Source of the DNA: Mansonella perstans
Taxonomy: Eukaryota; Nematoda; Chromadorea; Rhabditida; Onchocercidae
Reading direction: 5' to 3'
Assembly: GCA_037074765.1 (NCBI GenBank)
Contig: JBAMDO010000012.1
Coordinates: forward strand, 360,059 to 424,058
DNA: 64,000 nt
The notes below the pieces were generated by a model, which did no database searches, was not told the origin of the DNA, and saw only the letters and a list, made by a program, of their open reading frames with translations. Position numbers and translations under genes: made by a program. Of the stretch, positions 30,320 to 43,425 are shown one piece after another; within the stretch, counting starts at the first letter, position 1, and each line of letters begins with the position of its first letter.

Positions 30320-32627
30320 ATGGCACGAACCAAAGATACAGATGAGCTTTATAAAGAACGATCATCGTTTACTCTTGGACGATATAGATTTACAAAGTGT
30401 AAACTAATAGGTAAAGGAACATATGGTACTGTCTACAAGGCATATGATACTCGACAACGGACACATTTTGCGATAAAAGTGATCAGATTAGATAGGTAGG
30501 ACAATTTAATTATCACTTATTGCTTAATTTACTCCAAAGAAGTTAACATAGTACAATTTATTCATGCAATTTGTTGCTTTTTTTTTTTACTTCTTGTACA
30601 TTCATCCTACTTACTAAACTGCTTGTCCCATGCATTACTGCATCATGATGCATATTTTTTGCTTTTCAGCCGAGAAGGTGTACCTGGAACTTGTCTTCGA
30701 GAAGTGTCAATTTTGAAAGAACTGATTCATCCAAACATCGTTAAAATTCATGACATTATCCCAAGCAATGGTCAGTAAATGAATAACTGTTATCATAGGG
30801 ATATTTGGATGGAAATAATACAGTTATCTTTCAGATTTTACATAGCCTTTTTTTGTACTAATTTTGATTTGGTAGCAGATCAATACTTGCAACGAAATAG
30901 AATCGAAGCTCAGAAAGATCTAAAATATTAAGTAAATGTGGAAATATTGTGGGAATATAGGTAGATTAGGGAATATTAAAATAACAATTAATAGTTGACA
31001 TAGTCCACGCAATACAATATTATTTTGCAGGATGCAGGAAAATATATTTGATATTCGAACATGTTGATTACGACTTGAAAATACTTATTGAAAAATTGCG
31101 ACCTAGAACTTTTCCAGTCCCTTACGTCAAAGTAATTTAACACAGTAATTTTTAACTGCAAATACGTCATTTTGGGAAACAGTTAAAGCAAGAACAACTG
31201 ATTTTAATTTTTTGAAAACGACTTCTAAGATAAAGTTTGAATCCTAAGGATATTAGTATTATATGATCTGTTCTTGAAATATATGAAAATTTTAGAGTTT
31301 CTTATGGCAGCTTCTGCGAGCTCTTACTCTCTGCCATACAAATCGTGTGTTGCATCGAGATTTGAAGCCACAGAACATTCTAGTTGCTGTAAATGGGACT
31401 GTAAAAATTGCTGATTTTGGTCTTGCGCGTTCTTTCTCTATACCTTCAAGATGTTATACGCATGAGGTAACTCCTTCATATATTCATAACTAATAATCAC
31501 TCAGGATGTGTGACCTAAAATTTACTAAATTTAGATAGCTTTCATCTTGACATAGCATATAAATTCATAAAACGGTTATGGATTCAGAAGACGCTTTCAA
31601 GATAATGCCAGTACTTTCGAGATTTAATAGTTAAGCATCTTCACACTCCTTGGTTCGCTTTTGCAGGCGTTTGGATACATCTAGAAAAGCATATTGAGAA
31701 GACTGCATTTAAAAGAGCTTCATTTTTAATTTTTTAACTTACTTAACTTTTTTTCTTTGCTTTTATTACGATTAAAAACTAGTTAAGATAGGCAGAATTG
31801 TTGCAGGTAGTAACTCTGTGGTATCGTGCACCCGAACTTCTACTCCGTTCAAGATTTTATTCGACCGCAGTTGATATATGGAGTTTGGCATGTATATTTG
31901 CTGAACTAATTACATCTGAACCTCTCTTTCCCGCTGATTCCGAAATCCGTCAGCTATATACAATATTTCGAATCCTAGGAACTCCTACTATCGAAGTGAG
32001 TTGAATTGAAGGATAATTTATTTATGCTCTTACGCTATCCAGTGCTTCATTTTTCGTATGGGCATGGTTGCGATTCATTGGTTTGTTTTTCAGTTCACAT
32101 ATTGGTACAAAATATTATGAATGTATGCCCTACAGACGAAATGTTTTAGATTTGGCCTGGCCTGAAAAATTGCATTGATTACAGAAATGATTTCCCGCAA
32201 TGGACACAATGTCATCTAGCGCGACACGTACGTGGTCTGGATAGTGACGGCCTAGATTTGCTTGCGGTAAGAGTTATTTAAAATCACATGAATTATTGTA
32301 ATTGACATTTTTATTTCAAATCAATATATTGGAAATGTAAATCGGCAAAGACTTGTGCAACTTAATGTAATCTTGAAAGCTGTATTGATGGAGTAAGAAT
32401 TTTAAAACCGCCGTTCCTGATCTTTAAAATTTTTTTGATTTTTCTGTCTATCCTCCATTATTTCTGTCTTATTTCATCATATGACTTTCTATCAATTGTA
32501 GCAAATGCTGTTATATCCGCCTGAAGAGCGGATCACTTCAAAAGCAGCACTCAGTCATCGTTTCTTGAGAGATGTGCCGATACATATTGAACCGGTCACT
32601 ACGTTATTTGAACCAAATGAAGAATGA
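30320..32627 (+). CDS. Cyclin-dependent kinase, CDK1/2-like, divergent
   Basis: Ser/Thr kinase of the cell-cycle CDK family. Exons: 30320-30495, 30670-30770, 31031-31131, 31296-31466, 31807-31995, 32150-32266, 32502-32627; 981 nt, 326 aa. Glycine loop IGKGTYGTV (30-38, with the inhibitory-site Thr34/Tyr35 pair), catalytic Lys53 (AIKVI), alpha-C Glu70, HRDLKPQN (146-153), DFG (166-168), activation Thr181 in [15 protein letters not shown]. The T-loop is closest to CDK1/CDK2 (GIP-R-YTHEVVTLWYR pattern), but the cyclin-binding helix reads PGTCLRE instead of PSTAIRE, and FEHVDYDL recalls CDK4/6. There is a 20-residue extension before the kinase fold. All catalytic residues are present, so activity is expected; the cyclin partner may differ. 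C. elegans CDK-2 type is my best guess; a phylogeny would be needed for a name. Confidence 0.9.
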
Positions 32628-34349
32628 AGAATCAAATTTATAATTCCAATAAATTCTTCCCAGTTTGAGTAAGACCTCATGTCTATCCAGTTCAATTCAT
32701 CCTTGCTTATGTCGTTTGTTCTTTATAAATATGTGATAGAAATACTCACTGATAGGATTTCGTTTTGCGTAGGATCTTAGTAATAGTAGCAACAAATGAG
32801 AATTATCTTATGCCGAATATCACTCTCATTTAACTGAATATTGCGCTCTTTTCAGTACTTTCGTACTTCTAATTGCTGTAGTATATCTTATTTTATATAA
32901 AATAAATTTAGGCCTTTCATCATTCACTATAATTCCTTTTCAATCTCTGTACGAATACATCTTATTTAGTTTTTGTAGAAACTCATTCGGTTCTGTCAGT
33001 TAATGAACAATGTGATTTGACGTACTAAAATGATTTTGCGTCCGTTCTCAGTACTGTATGTTTCTTCAAAAGAGCGCTTATGATTAATTCATCTAAGTCA
33101 TACAAGAAGAGTTGCTAAGCATTAAAATTTTCCCTGTAGAATCCTACTGCCTTACAGGGATTCTTACTCATTTACATTTCATTCTACCATAGGTAATGAT
33201 TGTTCAGCAAAAGCTGTAGTAAGAAAAACAAAAATAGAAAAGATTATTTTACACAGTCGACTAAGGGTTGAGTAAACTAATCTTAAAATGTAGGAACGAT
33301 GGAATGGGGAGAGAAAAAAAGTGCAATACATTCGATATTTGATCGATACAACCTGTTGTTAAAAATTTCTTTTATTTGTTTTCATCTGAAATTTTTTGAA
33401 GCATTTATCGTGTTTTTTATTTGTGCAATAAAACGTTATCATTAAGGAGAACTCAGAAATGAATAAGGAATTAGAAGCTAGATTTCATTATTACTTTACC
33501 AATTTTTTTTTTTTTTTTTTTTTTAAATTAATCTTTTACCGAAATGAAGAGCGATATTTGCTATCAAATGTAGAGATACATTTTCAGGTTTTTCTCCAAC
33601 TATTCCTAAAAGATTGGAAGAAGTTTTGAAGTTGCCACGCTTGGTAATTTTTACGTCTAGAAACTTTCTCTCTAAGGTACATAGTTAATGCTGTTTTATA
33701 AAAATCACTCGTTTAACGTTGAAATCTAACTCATCCGGTGTCTGACCTCTCGCAGAGCTGTACATTACGTAACGAAACTTAATCGACTAAAAGTTAATTT
33801 TGAAAGAAATGCAATAGAAAGGACTAAAAGTAATTTTAATGCTTTCTTCCTAGATTACCTGAAGAGTTTTGTCTCAGAAATCCGTAAAAAGTTCAAATTT
33901 TTATAGATTGTAGAGGAATGGTTTCGCACTAAACTTTGGAGAGCACCAACCAGTAGTGAAACAGCTCAGTTCGTTGGTCGAAGTTAAACGATTCTCGCCT
34001 CATTTCCGGAAGTTATGCAAGCAAGCTCTGGGAAGTGCTTGTGTTACGTGGTGCAGAATAGATGATGCAAACTGTCACATAGGATTTGTTGCAGCCCTAG
34101 ATAGATGGTAGGTACCACTTTGAACTGATGATATAGCTTGGACTGCGTGGACAGTACCAAATGTAAACTTACGATGCAAGCTTAATCTCACTGGACAAGT
34201 GGTGCTACCAAGGGATAGGTGATATTCCTGGAAAAAGAAAGTTGGGAGAAAGCAGTAGGAGTTAATTTGGAGTTCATTTTATTTCTTCTTTTAGAAATAA
34301 ATGGATGCAAAGCATAATGTGATGAGATAAGGTCCTTTGAAGTGGAATA
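32628..34349. other. Intergenic region between CDK and RagC
   Basis: CDK 3' flank followed by the RagC upstream region. Holds a T run of about 22 bases near 33503 and short frames without support. The stretch 33900-34140 is a little less AT-rich and might include a 5' untranslated exon of the RagC gene, but no coding signal was recognised. Confidence 0.5.
32648..32653 (+). promoter_or_regulatory. Likely polyadenylation signal AATAAA of CDK gene
   Basis: AATAAA lies about 20 bases after the CDK stop codon at 32625-32627, within the usual range for the short 3' untranslated regions of nematodes. A second AATAAA-like site occurs further down near 32900. Confidence 0.5.
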
Positions 34350-37300
34350 ATGTGGAACGACGATGTGGGCGAATTTGAATATGGTTGGGCGGATGAATCC
34401 GATGAAATATCCGAGTCACAAAAACCAACTATTGTATTAATGGGATTGAAAAGGTTTGTTCATTGTTGTAAATTGTCGAAATTATTATGCGAAGGGATAA
34501 GTTAGCATCATCAGCAGAGAGATTGGGTTATCATTTTAATGTTTGGAGCAAACAATGATCGTTTGTGAAACAGGAATGCAGCAGAATGATGGTTCAAACC
34601 ATGTATTTTATTACTTCATTACACATAATTTTAGGAGTGGAAAAACATCCATACGAAAAGTTGTTTTTAATAAAATGTCACCGAATGAGACATTGTTTGT
34701 TGAAAGTACACCACGAGTGACAACGGAAACAGTTAAAGGATCATTCATTAATTTTGAAGCAATTGAATTTCCGGGTCAGATGAGTCCTTTCGATAATGCA
34801 ATGAATCCTTACGATACATTTTCTCGCTGTGGTGCGCTACTTTTTGTCATTGATGCTCAGGTTTGTATTTTATAACCTTTAATTGCTAGAAATTTCATTG
34901 AACTAGTATAATGCGGCAACTTTTTAAAGTTGCCCAGCAAGTTTAATTTGGTTAGGAGCTTCTATTCTATTATTTTATTCAGAAAGAATCCAGAAGGTTT
35001 TCAGGATGACTACTCCGAAGCGCTGAAAAAAATGGTTGAGTATTTTAAAAAAGCATGTGAAATCAACGATAAAATCAGATTTGAGGTGAGACATTTGTCC
35101 AATCTATAATAGAATATGGATAGTTCGGGTTGTCATAGCTAATGGAACATACTGGTTATGCATGTGAGTAAAACTGAAAATTTCGAAATGTTTCAAAAGA
35201 CTTGAGGGAAATCTCGCTATTTTTTGACATGTTAGAGTGTATTAGATATTCGAGAGAGGGGAGGTATTTGCAAAGCATAATTAATTAAGTTTGGATTAGA
35301 TGAAGAAATAATATAGTTGTATGATGAGACTGCTAGATCTATATGACTTTTTAAGAGTGCACAAGAACCATGAAAATCTTCACATTTTTTTTATTTCAGA
35401 CAAGCTGACTTTTTTTTTAAACCGTTTAGAAGTAACTTTAATCACAGTTTTCTTTTGACTTAAATGGATCTGTATGTGAATTCGAGATTTCTAAGAGTGT
35501 ATATATATATGTATATATACATATGTATTTTTTTTTCCTCAAGCTATTCTGATAATTCATACAATTTATATTTTAACTGTGCTAGTTGTAGGTATTTATC
35601 CACAAAGTGGATGGTCTAAATGAGGAGATCAAGTTGGAAACACAACGTGATATATTTCAACGTGTGCAAGATGATCTTCAGGATGATGGTCATGATAAAA
35701 TCCATGTAACGTATGTTTCGAAATAGATTTTTTTTAAATTTTTCTCGCATTACGATGTAATACCTTAATAATACCTTAATAACTTGTATATTTGGAATTA
35801 ACTTTCATCATTAATGACTTGTAACACATCAAGCACGTTTGACGCGAGATCAAATCATTGCATTTATTTTAGGTATCATCTGACTTCTATCTATGATCAT
35901 TCAATATTCGAGGCGTTTAGTAAAGTTGTGCAAAAGCTTATAAAAGAACTATCAACTCTCGAGCGATTGCTTGACATTTTCAATCAGGCAAGCATTATTT
36001 CGCTTTTTGGGAGATTTTTTGAAGTCTTTTTAGTAATTTATTCGGTCCAAATTGAAATAATTTTGTACTACAAACATTAGTGTAAACTAATTCTAGGTTT
36101 TTTCCTACAGAATTGAAATCATATTGCTCTAAGTAATGTTTTCTCATCTAATCATTTTGCACCAAGTTTTTGTATTAGGCCTGAACTCTGCGATATACAA
36201 TAGTTTCAAGTATTACTGTGAATTGTTGGATTTACAAATTACAGATGTTTCTCCATCCTTTTGTAGATCTGAAAAGTTCATTAAAACAAGCAATTTATTA
36301 TAGGGTTCGAATGTTGAAAAAGCATTTCTGTTTGATGTAGCGAGCAAAATATATATAGCAACTGATTCATCGCCGGTTGATATGGCAACATACGAACTTT
36401 GTTGTGACATGATTGATGTAACCATTGATATTTCTTCCATATATGGGTGAGCGTTTTACTATCGTCCTTGATTGGAAGAATTTGTTTCTAATTAAACGAA
36501 AGTAAAAAGTGTCATTTGACTTTTTTCTTCGCAATCAGAAAATAAAGTTTTCATTACTGAACAATAATTTCTGCGCATCAGAAAGGTTTTGCAGATGTTC
36601 AGATGATTTATCGTGCGTGGTATTTGATTCCCAGTCATCTGCGGTCATACATTTGCGAACTGAACAAGTGTTATTCTTACGACAGGTATTTCTCTAATTG
36701 TCATATTTCATTGTGCTCAAATTATAATTAATATACTTTTTACATGCTTATATACTAATACATTATACATATACCATCTTTCCATCAGCCTTATCGCAGT
36801 ATACTCCATTCTCTGATTTTTACAATCGTTCATATTAAAAAGAGAGATTATAGGTCAATATGTTCCTTGCTCTTGTTTGTATCATACGCTCGGAAAACTT
36901 CGAGAAACAAGGTCTCATTGACTACAATTTTCAGTGTTTTAAAGGAGTAAGTTTCATTTTAAAGCATTTTTTTTTTGAAAGTTTTAATCAAGTTTCAGTA
37001 CAAAAAACATATCGAGCCTAGATGTTAGTCAAAATCAAACATGAATACTGGATGTGAACATTTGGAAGAGATGTTGATTGCTTAAGTTTAAAATATCGTC
37101 GATTTTTTAAAACAAAAGCATGGGAGTCAATGATTTTTTGAAATTTTATTGTTAAGGAAGGTATTCGATATGCTATTTCAGGCTATTGAGCGTGTGTTCC
37201 AAATTCGAAATAAATTGAACTCAAAAATAAATAATTCGGAATCAGTAAGCTAATGAAGTCGATCCATTTTTGAATGATATTTTGTGCATTTGTCTATTCT

Positions 37301-37397
37301 AGAAAAATTTTTGAATTTGTGAAGATGCTCTTGTATTCTCTTTTGACAGTCGAAGACTCACAATGTTACCTGTTCCTCCTCAACTGGGTTTTCTTGA
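34350..37397 (+). CDS. ragc-1: Ras-related GTPase RagC/RagD
   Basis: RagC/D pairs with RagA/B on the lysosome and recruits mTORC1 when amino acids are plentiful. Exons: 34350-34453, 34635-34860, 35005-35085, 35592-35710, 35873-35987, 36304-36446, 36595-36685, 36854-36946, 37182-37244, 37350-37397; 1083 nt, 360 aa (human RagC 399). P-loop GLKRSGKTS (32-40), NETLFVEST, the switch II segment EFPGQM, HKVDGL (the HKxD base-recognition motif), [19 protein letters not shown], then the roadblock C-terminal domain [20 protein letters not shown] and [16 protein letters not shown]. The exon 3 acceptor was set at TTTTCAG before DDYSEAL because this matches the human DAQDDY junction; the earlier CAG would give a stop. 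The intron after 35987 starts with GC (CAG/GCAAGC), a GC-AG intron. The N terminus is shorter than in human. Confidence 0.96.
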
Positions 37398-39543
37398 TAA
37401 TCCTTTTCTAATGGTTTGTATATTGACTGGATGTAGTAATTTAATATCGTTTTCTTTTTCAGATGAATTGTTCATTCTTTATTTTCACATATCATATGAT
37501 TTAGGCCAAAAGGAAGCTTGCATTGATTTGATGTAATTTTGTATTTTTAGTAAATTTGAAGAATTCTATAAGAAAATGATAGTTTTCCATTTTGATAAAG
37601 TATAGAGCGCCCAGTTTTTGAGAGTACGTTGATCCATATCGTTTACAGCGAAAACATTTTTGATTTTTGAATGTTTTGATTCGGCTTGAAAAGTGACTTG
37701 GTGGTCTGCTGAAATTTTATTTATGCTTTAGACGGCCAACAAGCTTAGTGTGGAGAATAGGGAAGTCTGCCTTGTGAAGATAATATCCAAACCACTTGAA
37801 TCCTGCAGTTCTTTACAGTAATTTAGAAATAAGAAAAAGCTCATTTTAGGAAGAGAATCCGCATATATTTTATGTAAGAACAAGCAAAAAAGTCCAATTT
37901 TCTTTGACAGATTTTGACTGCCTCTTGCACATTCGAAAAACAAGAAGAAGATGTATTGTGTTACTCGCTAAATTTAGTATCAGATATTCGACTGCTGATT
38001 CAGTGATTAAAGGTTTCACCTAATAATTATGATATGTAATATATATATATATATATATCAGACATTATAATTATTAAGTCATGCAAACTGCAAAAGGAAA
38101 GTAGTTGCATCAGACAGAATGATGGAATTTAATAAAATTAAGTCGATGAAGGGGATATAACAATGGTACCAAAGCCCCAACGAAGTTTCTGTACTTACGC
38201 ACAGCTACGGATAAAAAATGTGCATGATAATCAGAAAGACCATGCCTAGCTCGACTTCCTGATGACCAAAAATGTACTAAAGTTCCCTCTCTAAAGCTAG
38301 ATATATGTAATAAAAAAAATCCTGCAAGCCAGTTCTTACAACTAAGCGCTTACTATCATTACGATCAGCAGATACAATATTCCATGACTTTTACTTTTCT
38401 TCAGCATTTTCCAACTTAGAAGTTTTCTTGTGCTGTTGACAGGGATATAAGGAATGATAAAGATTAGTTTACTTTGTTAAAGATTTATTAGTAACGGTGA
38501 CAAATTTTTACATCTTTAGATTATCAGCGAATATAAAACGGTGACAGTAAATATAAAACAGTAACGATAACAGTTGCAGTTTTGAATGGACTTCTCACTG
38601 ATGTAAAGAAGAAATTTTTGTCTAATAATAAAACTGAAGCTTATAAGGTAACTTTGCAAAAGCGGAAAAGCTTGAATGTCTTGGATAAGCAAGGAGTTTC
38701 TTTGCTGTAATGATATACTTTAATAATGTAATAGTTTATATTCAAGATTAATTATAAGACAAAAGAGTTCATATGTGAATTGGTTTCTCGAATATACACA
38801 CCATTAAATTTGAGATTAGAACATTTTCAGCTAATTAAAGAATAGATGAATGACATCACTTAACGAATAAAACATTTATCCTTTTTGTGATAAAATCCTT
38901 TATATGAGAAATGTTCTAAACATCTTTCATGTTGGAATGTATAATACAATTATTTTGGTTCCTTACAACATATTATTTTTTAATTTATAATTGATTAAAG
39001 TATTAGATACTTGAAATTTTGAAAAAATGTCAGCTAATCAGTCACCATTCACTAAATCTCGAAACAAACTCATTCTGTTGTCGGCAGTAACTGCTTTATA
39101 AATAACGCGTTCTTAATGAATTCTTAATTTGATTGTAATTGCTATTGGTATTGTTAAGATATCATTAATAAAAGTGAACTTTGAAAGTTCGTTATCTTTG
39201 GAAACGATAATTTTGTTTAGGAAAAAATAATTTAAGAGCAGCAATAGTGAAGATTAATGGACTTATCGGTCGTTTATTTGCAAAATTACAATTTTGGAAA
39301 ACTCGAAAATGCAATCATAAATATAGGAAAAAAAATTGCAAGCAAATTGGAATCTAAACTTGTTCTCTCAAAGTAAATGCTGTTTGTATCTTTCCTTCCT
39401 TTCTACTAACTGAGTTTACTTCATGGCTTTTTTTTAATTGCAATTTTTGTATAGAAACTGAGGCTCGCACTAAATGCAAAACGCAGACTTTCCAGATTTA
39501 ATCCTAATCATTAATATAATATAAGATTTATCTTGCTTAAAAA
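37398..39543. other. Intergenic region, no gene seen
   Basis: Converging 3' flanks of RagC (plus) and the metalloproteinase gene (minus). Contains an (AT)n run near 38040-38058 and short unsupported frames. Nothing recognisable. Confidence 0.6.
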
Positions 39544-40542
39544 TTACACAGAATCAATCGAACCATACAATGACTGTATCGCAACAATATCGCAAGAATG
39601 CAGTTTTGGTACTGTTTCATGGAATCCTTGATAATGCGATCTCATCAATGACTCATTATCGTTGTGTTCAAGGCCTAATACATGACCTAGTTCATGTGCT
39701 ATTACCCATTCCAAATTTCTGCCACTTGGACCCCTCAAAGAGAATAATAATCATTAGCATGCAGGAAGTTTAACGAAGTAGGCTAAGAATGTTGAAGTGT
39801 CAAAATATTGAGGAAATGTTCTAGAAAGCAGTTTCCTGGGTGGATGTTAAAATTTCTCAACTTACCTAAGTTTGAATTTTCGAATAAAATTTTCAATTCT
39901 AAAAGCGAAAATTATGCGCGATATTGAACTAAAAGGGTCATCAAATGGTACAAACCAAGGTTCGCTGTCGTCAATATGAATTTGTCCATGCCATAAAAAA
40001 TTATTCGGGTAAAACGAATGTGCTAATTCGTTTCCTTTCCCATCAAATGGATATTTATCACCATGATAAAATGTTGCGAATATTACCTCAATATCTGCTT
40101 TTGCTTGAGGCCATTCGATGAATTTTACATCAATTACATCTTCCCATAACTAAACATACATCCTAATTGATGAACAACTGTAATCATTTTTTTTGGAACT
40201 ATCCAACTATGGTATTTCGAAGTTATGAAATTCACGATTTGATAATTATATCTTCTCGTTTCTTTAATCAATTATATTTAGACTTATCTGAATTTCTATT
40301 TAATTAAATTTTGCCTTATTGTTTAGTGATATTATTGAAGGAAAAAAAATGGTAACCAATTTTGAAGTCTTCGCATGCATAACCTAATAGTATATAGCAC
40401 ACCTTGATAGCTTTGCGTAAGGCAACATCAATATATTCTTTGAGCTTCACTTCATTTATATTTTGATGTAATTCTTTACGTGAATATTGAGCAATACGGT
40501 ATCGAATAACTTTGCCTTGTAAGCGACCATTATATGCAGCTT
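39544..40542 (-). CDS. Matrix metalloproteinase catalytic domain, 5' end missing
   Basis: Secreted zinc endopeptidase of the matrixin family (M10A), acting on extracellular matrix or cuticle. Three exons in one frame: 40403-40542, 39866-40149, 39544-39733, about 204 aa. Visible features: start of the catalytic fold [28 protein letters not shown] (typical matrixin strand), FPNN-like [21 protein letters not shown] (calcium/zinc loop), zinc site [11 protein letters not shown], Met-turn SLM, and the end [15 protein letters not shown] with a stop. All three zinc His and the catalytic Glu are present. No hemopexin repeats follow, so this is a minimal matrixin, as in MMP-7/-26-like or some worm ZMPs. 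The signal peptide and cysteine-switch propeptide should be upstream of 40542 on the minus strand, but I could not identify these exons. The segment before the zinc site ([17 protein letters not shown]) is slightly longer than usual. Confidence 0.88.
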
Positions 40543-42605
40543 CTTGTAACCATTAAAAATTTTAAACATGCAAAACCCAGAAGATACCAAATTTGTTCAA
40601 ATGATAAATTTTTGATTGCAAAAAAATATCTAAATAAAGCATACGTTAATATCTAATAATTTTAGGCGAATTGTTAAGTTATATCTATATATAATATTTA
40701 TATATGTATAAATTTATATGATGTACAAGATTCATGCCTTCGCTACTTGATATTTTAAATGCTTCGCATTTCCATAGTTTTGATTTAGAATCCCATGTTT
40801 TCGGGAACTTTTACAAAGATATAAGAGGGAGATGCAAATATTTTCCCATGTTTTTTTTGCTGATGATCAATGGCTGGTGGAAAGTAAGATAAACCGGTAA
40901 TGGGCAGATCGTACGGAAATCCTACAGCTAGAGTTTTAATGGACTGATTGAGAAAGACTTTCTAGTTCTCAGTGATTGAAATGGAACAAATGCAAACATA
41001 TTTAAAACAATCTAAATTACTATCAAATGAATTGTCTTCATGTTTGGCTCCGAATAGGTGCCATCACCTTCAAAAGAAACAATACTTGTAATCAATTGCT
41101 TCTCAACTTAAGCAAGACAAATTGAAGTTCCACAACGTTAATTTCTGTTGATTCGATGACCTCTAATTCTGCTTGATTTCTTGTTCATCTTAGAAATTTT
41201 TCGAATGTACCTATCGACGAATTTCACTATTTAATTGATTTCTCATATTTTCAAGCAGAATATACTCTTTCGGTAGTCATTCGATCTTCATAGCTATTTT
41301 AGACTCAAAGGAAAAAAAAAATTGGCAATGACTCTAATTAAATAAGCTTTGCAGTTGAAGTACCAGAAATGATCGATGTCACCTTGGTTCGACAGAGCGG
41401 TGAAGACAAAAATGGCTGAAGATGAATAAGTTGTACCAAAGAGAGCAAAAACGATGACATATCTGACTTAGCAAACACATTCATTTCTTTAGCCACGACT
41501 ATTCCTAAAATTTTGCTAATTATTTTCTATTTAATATGGTCTTTTGCAAGATAAAAAGATCCCATGACATTTTAAGACTTTTCATAATTTGAAAGACTGG
41601 CTTGAATAATAGGAATTTTTTTACTAGGAACAATATTTAGAAATGTAGCAATGAAACTGAAGCCACACCAGAACAGGTTCCGCGAAAATTACTACTTTAT
41701 AATTTAACAGCAAATGAATATTTGTTTACAAAGTGATAGAAGTTGTGCTTCGACATGAAATGTAACATATGAAAGCAACTGAAAACAACTTTGTCACTTC
41801 CTCCCTCACAAACGACTCTTTTCTTAGTAACATAAACTGTTTCTACACTTGATGGTTCTCGTGATTACGACTTCCAATATCTAATAGACGGCTGTTCAAC
41901 AACATCATTTGGTTTTTGTATGAGCTTTCATTAAATTCACAACGTTTCCTCTCAACAAATTTCCTTGACACAATATCTTTCTCTTCCAATGTAAACAAGC
42001 GATAAAACTTGAGAAGCGCTCAGACAGTGTTATAATAAAATTTTGAACAGATGCCTAATGAGCCAAATTAATACGTGAAAACTTGTAGTTATTTATTTCC
42101 ATTGTAACGTAAATAGGACTGACATAACATTAAAAACTGAGAATCAAGATAACTTATAGTATCCCTCTTTGTGTGATGATATTACTTTGTAGAACATGAA
42201 AATCAGATGTTTATCAGCTTACAACTTCTATAGCGCTATCGTTATTAGATATATTATGAATATATTATTAAACAATTGAAATTTAGCAAAATTCTGAGTT
42301 CAACAAAATCATCCAATATAATAAAAAATTTTTGTTTTTCTTCCTGCTTATCCAAATTACGATGAAACTATTACTGAGAAAAATCCGCTATCCAAAAGTG
42401 AAGGATTTTGTACTTCTACAAAACAATGAGCATAAAAAAATAGCAAATTAAAAACAATCATGGAATAGATGTAACAGTGCTTAATTTAGAAATAACTGCA
42501 CTAGCTTTCGAATAAATTCTATATCTTTCTTAAAAAAAGCAGCTTTTTGTTCCAGCTTAAGTTCCAATTTTCCATACACTCATTTAAAATAACTGAAACA
42601 ACGTT
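40543..42605. other. Upstream region of metalloproteinase; missing 5' exons expected
   Basis: Expected to hold the 5' exons (signal peptide, propeptide) of the matrixin gene and its promoter, but no frame with a PRCGxPD-like switch was recognised. The right end is the 3' flank of TSC1, which ends at 42606 on the minus strand. Confidence 0.45.
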
Positions 42606-43394
42606 TCAAGAAGAAAGCGATAAAACTCCATCCTTGTGGTCATTCTTAGATAATGACACAGCAATATCACCATTACGCACATATACATCGTTACTATCTT
42701 TATCACTTTCATTTTCATCATCGAATAATTCGAATGGAAAAAAACATCCCCTGAAATAATAGATCGATAAAGACTAAATAAATAGAGAGGTTGATAAAAT
42801 TCGTTATTTTTAATTAAATTCATTTGAAAAAACATAAAGGATAAAATAATATCACAGCCAAAAATCCTCAACTTACTGTGAACTGCCACTCGAAAAACAC
42901 ATTTCGCTGAGAGAGCTTCTTGGAAACAACATTCTCGGTTCAATGTTTACCACTCTTTCAGAATTTGGTATTGCTGCGATCTCCTAGAGTTATAAAATTC
43001 ACTAGCATTTCAGGTCCATAAATTATAATCAAAACTCTCTTCTTAGAAATAAGATAAAAGAGCAATTCTACACCCTTTTTTTAAGAGATAAGATTACCTC
43101 AATTCTGGCATATAAGTCGAGAATATGTGACTGCTGTTTCTGACAAACAGACAAAAGAGATAGATATTTGTGTTGCGCGGCTTCACACTGCTGAGAGTGC
43201 AACTGTTTCGAAAAATAATTTGACAAGATAAGGGATAAATTGATTATTTGAACTATTACTTGGAAAAACTGGAATTTGATTGAATGATTACCATTCATAA
43301 ACCACAAAACTCTAATACTTCTGCGTTTTCCAACCAATACTTTGTGGGAAAGAAAAAAGTGATATACTACGGATTAACAAAAGGATAAGTTGTT

Positions 43395-43425
<31 letters not shown>

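Noticed and set aside
34981..35004. Earlier acceptor for RagC exon 3 (TTATTCAG at 34981)
   Set aside because: Using it shifts the frame into a stop; the later TTTTCAG gives [10 protein letters not shown], matching the family.
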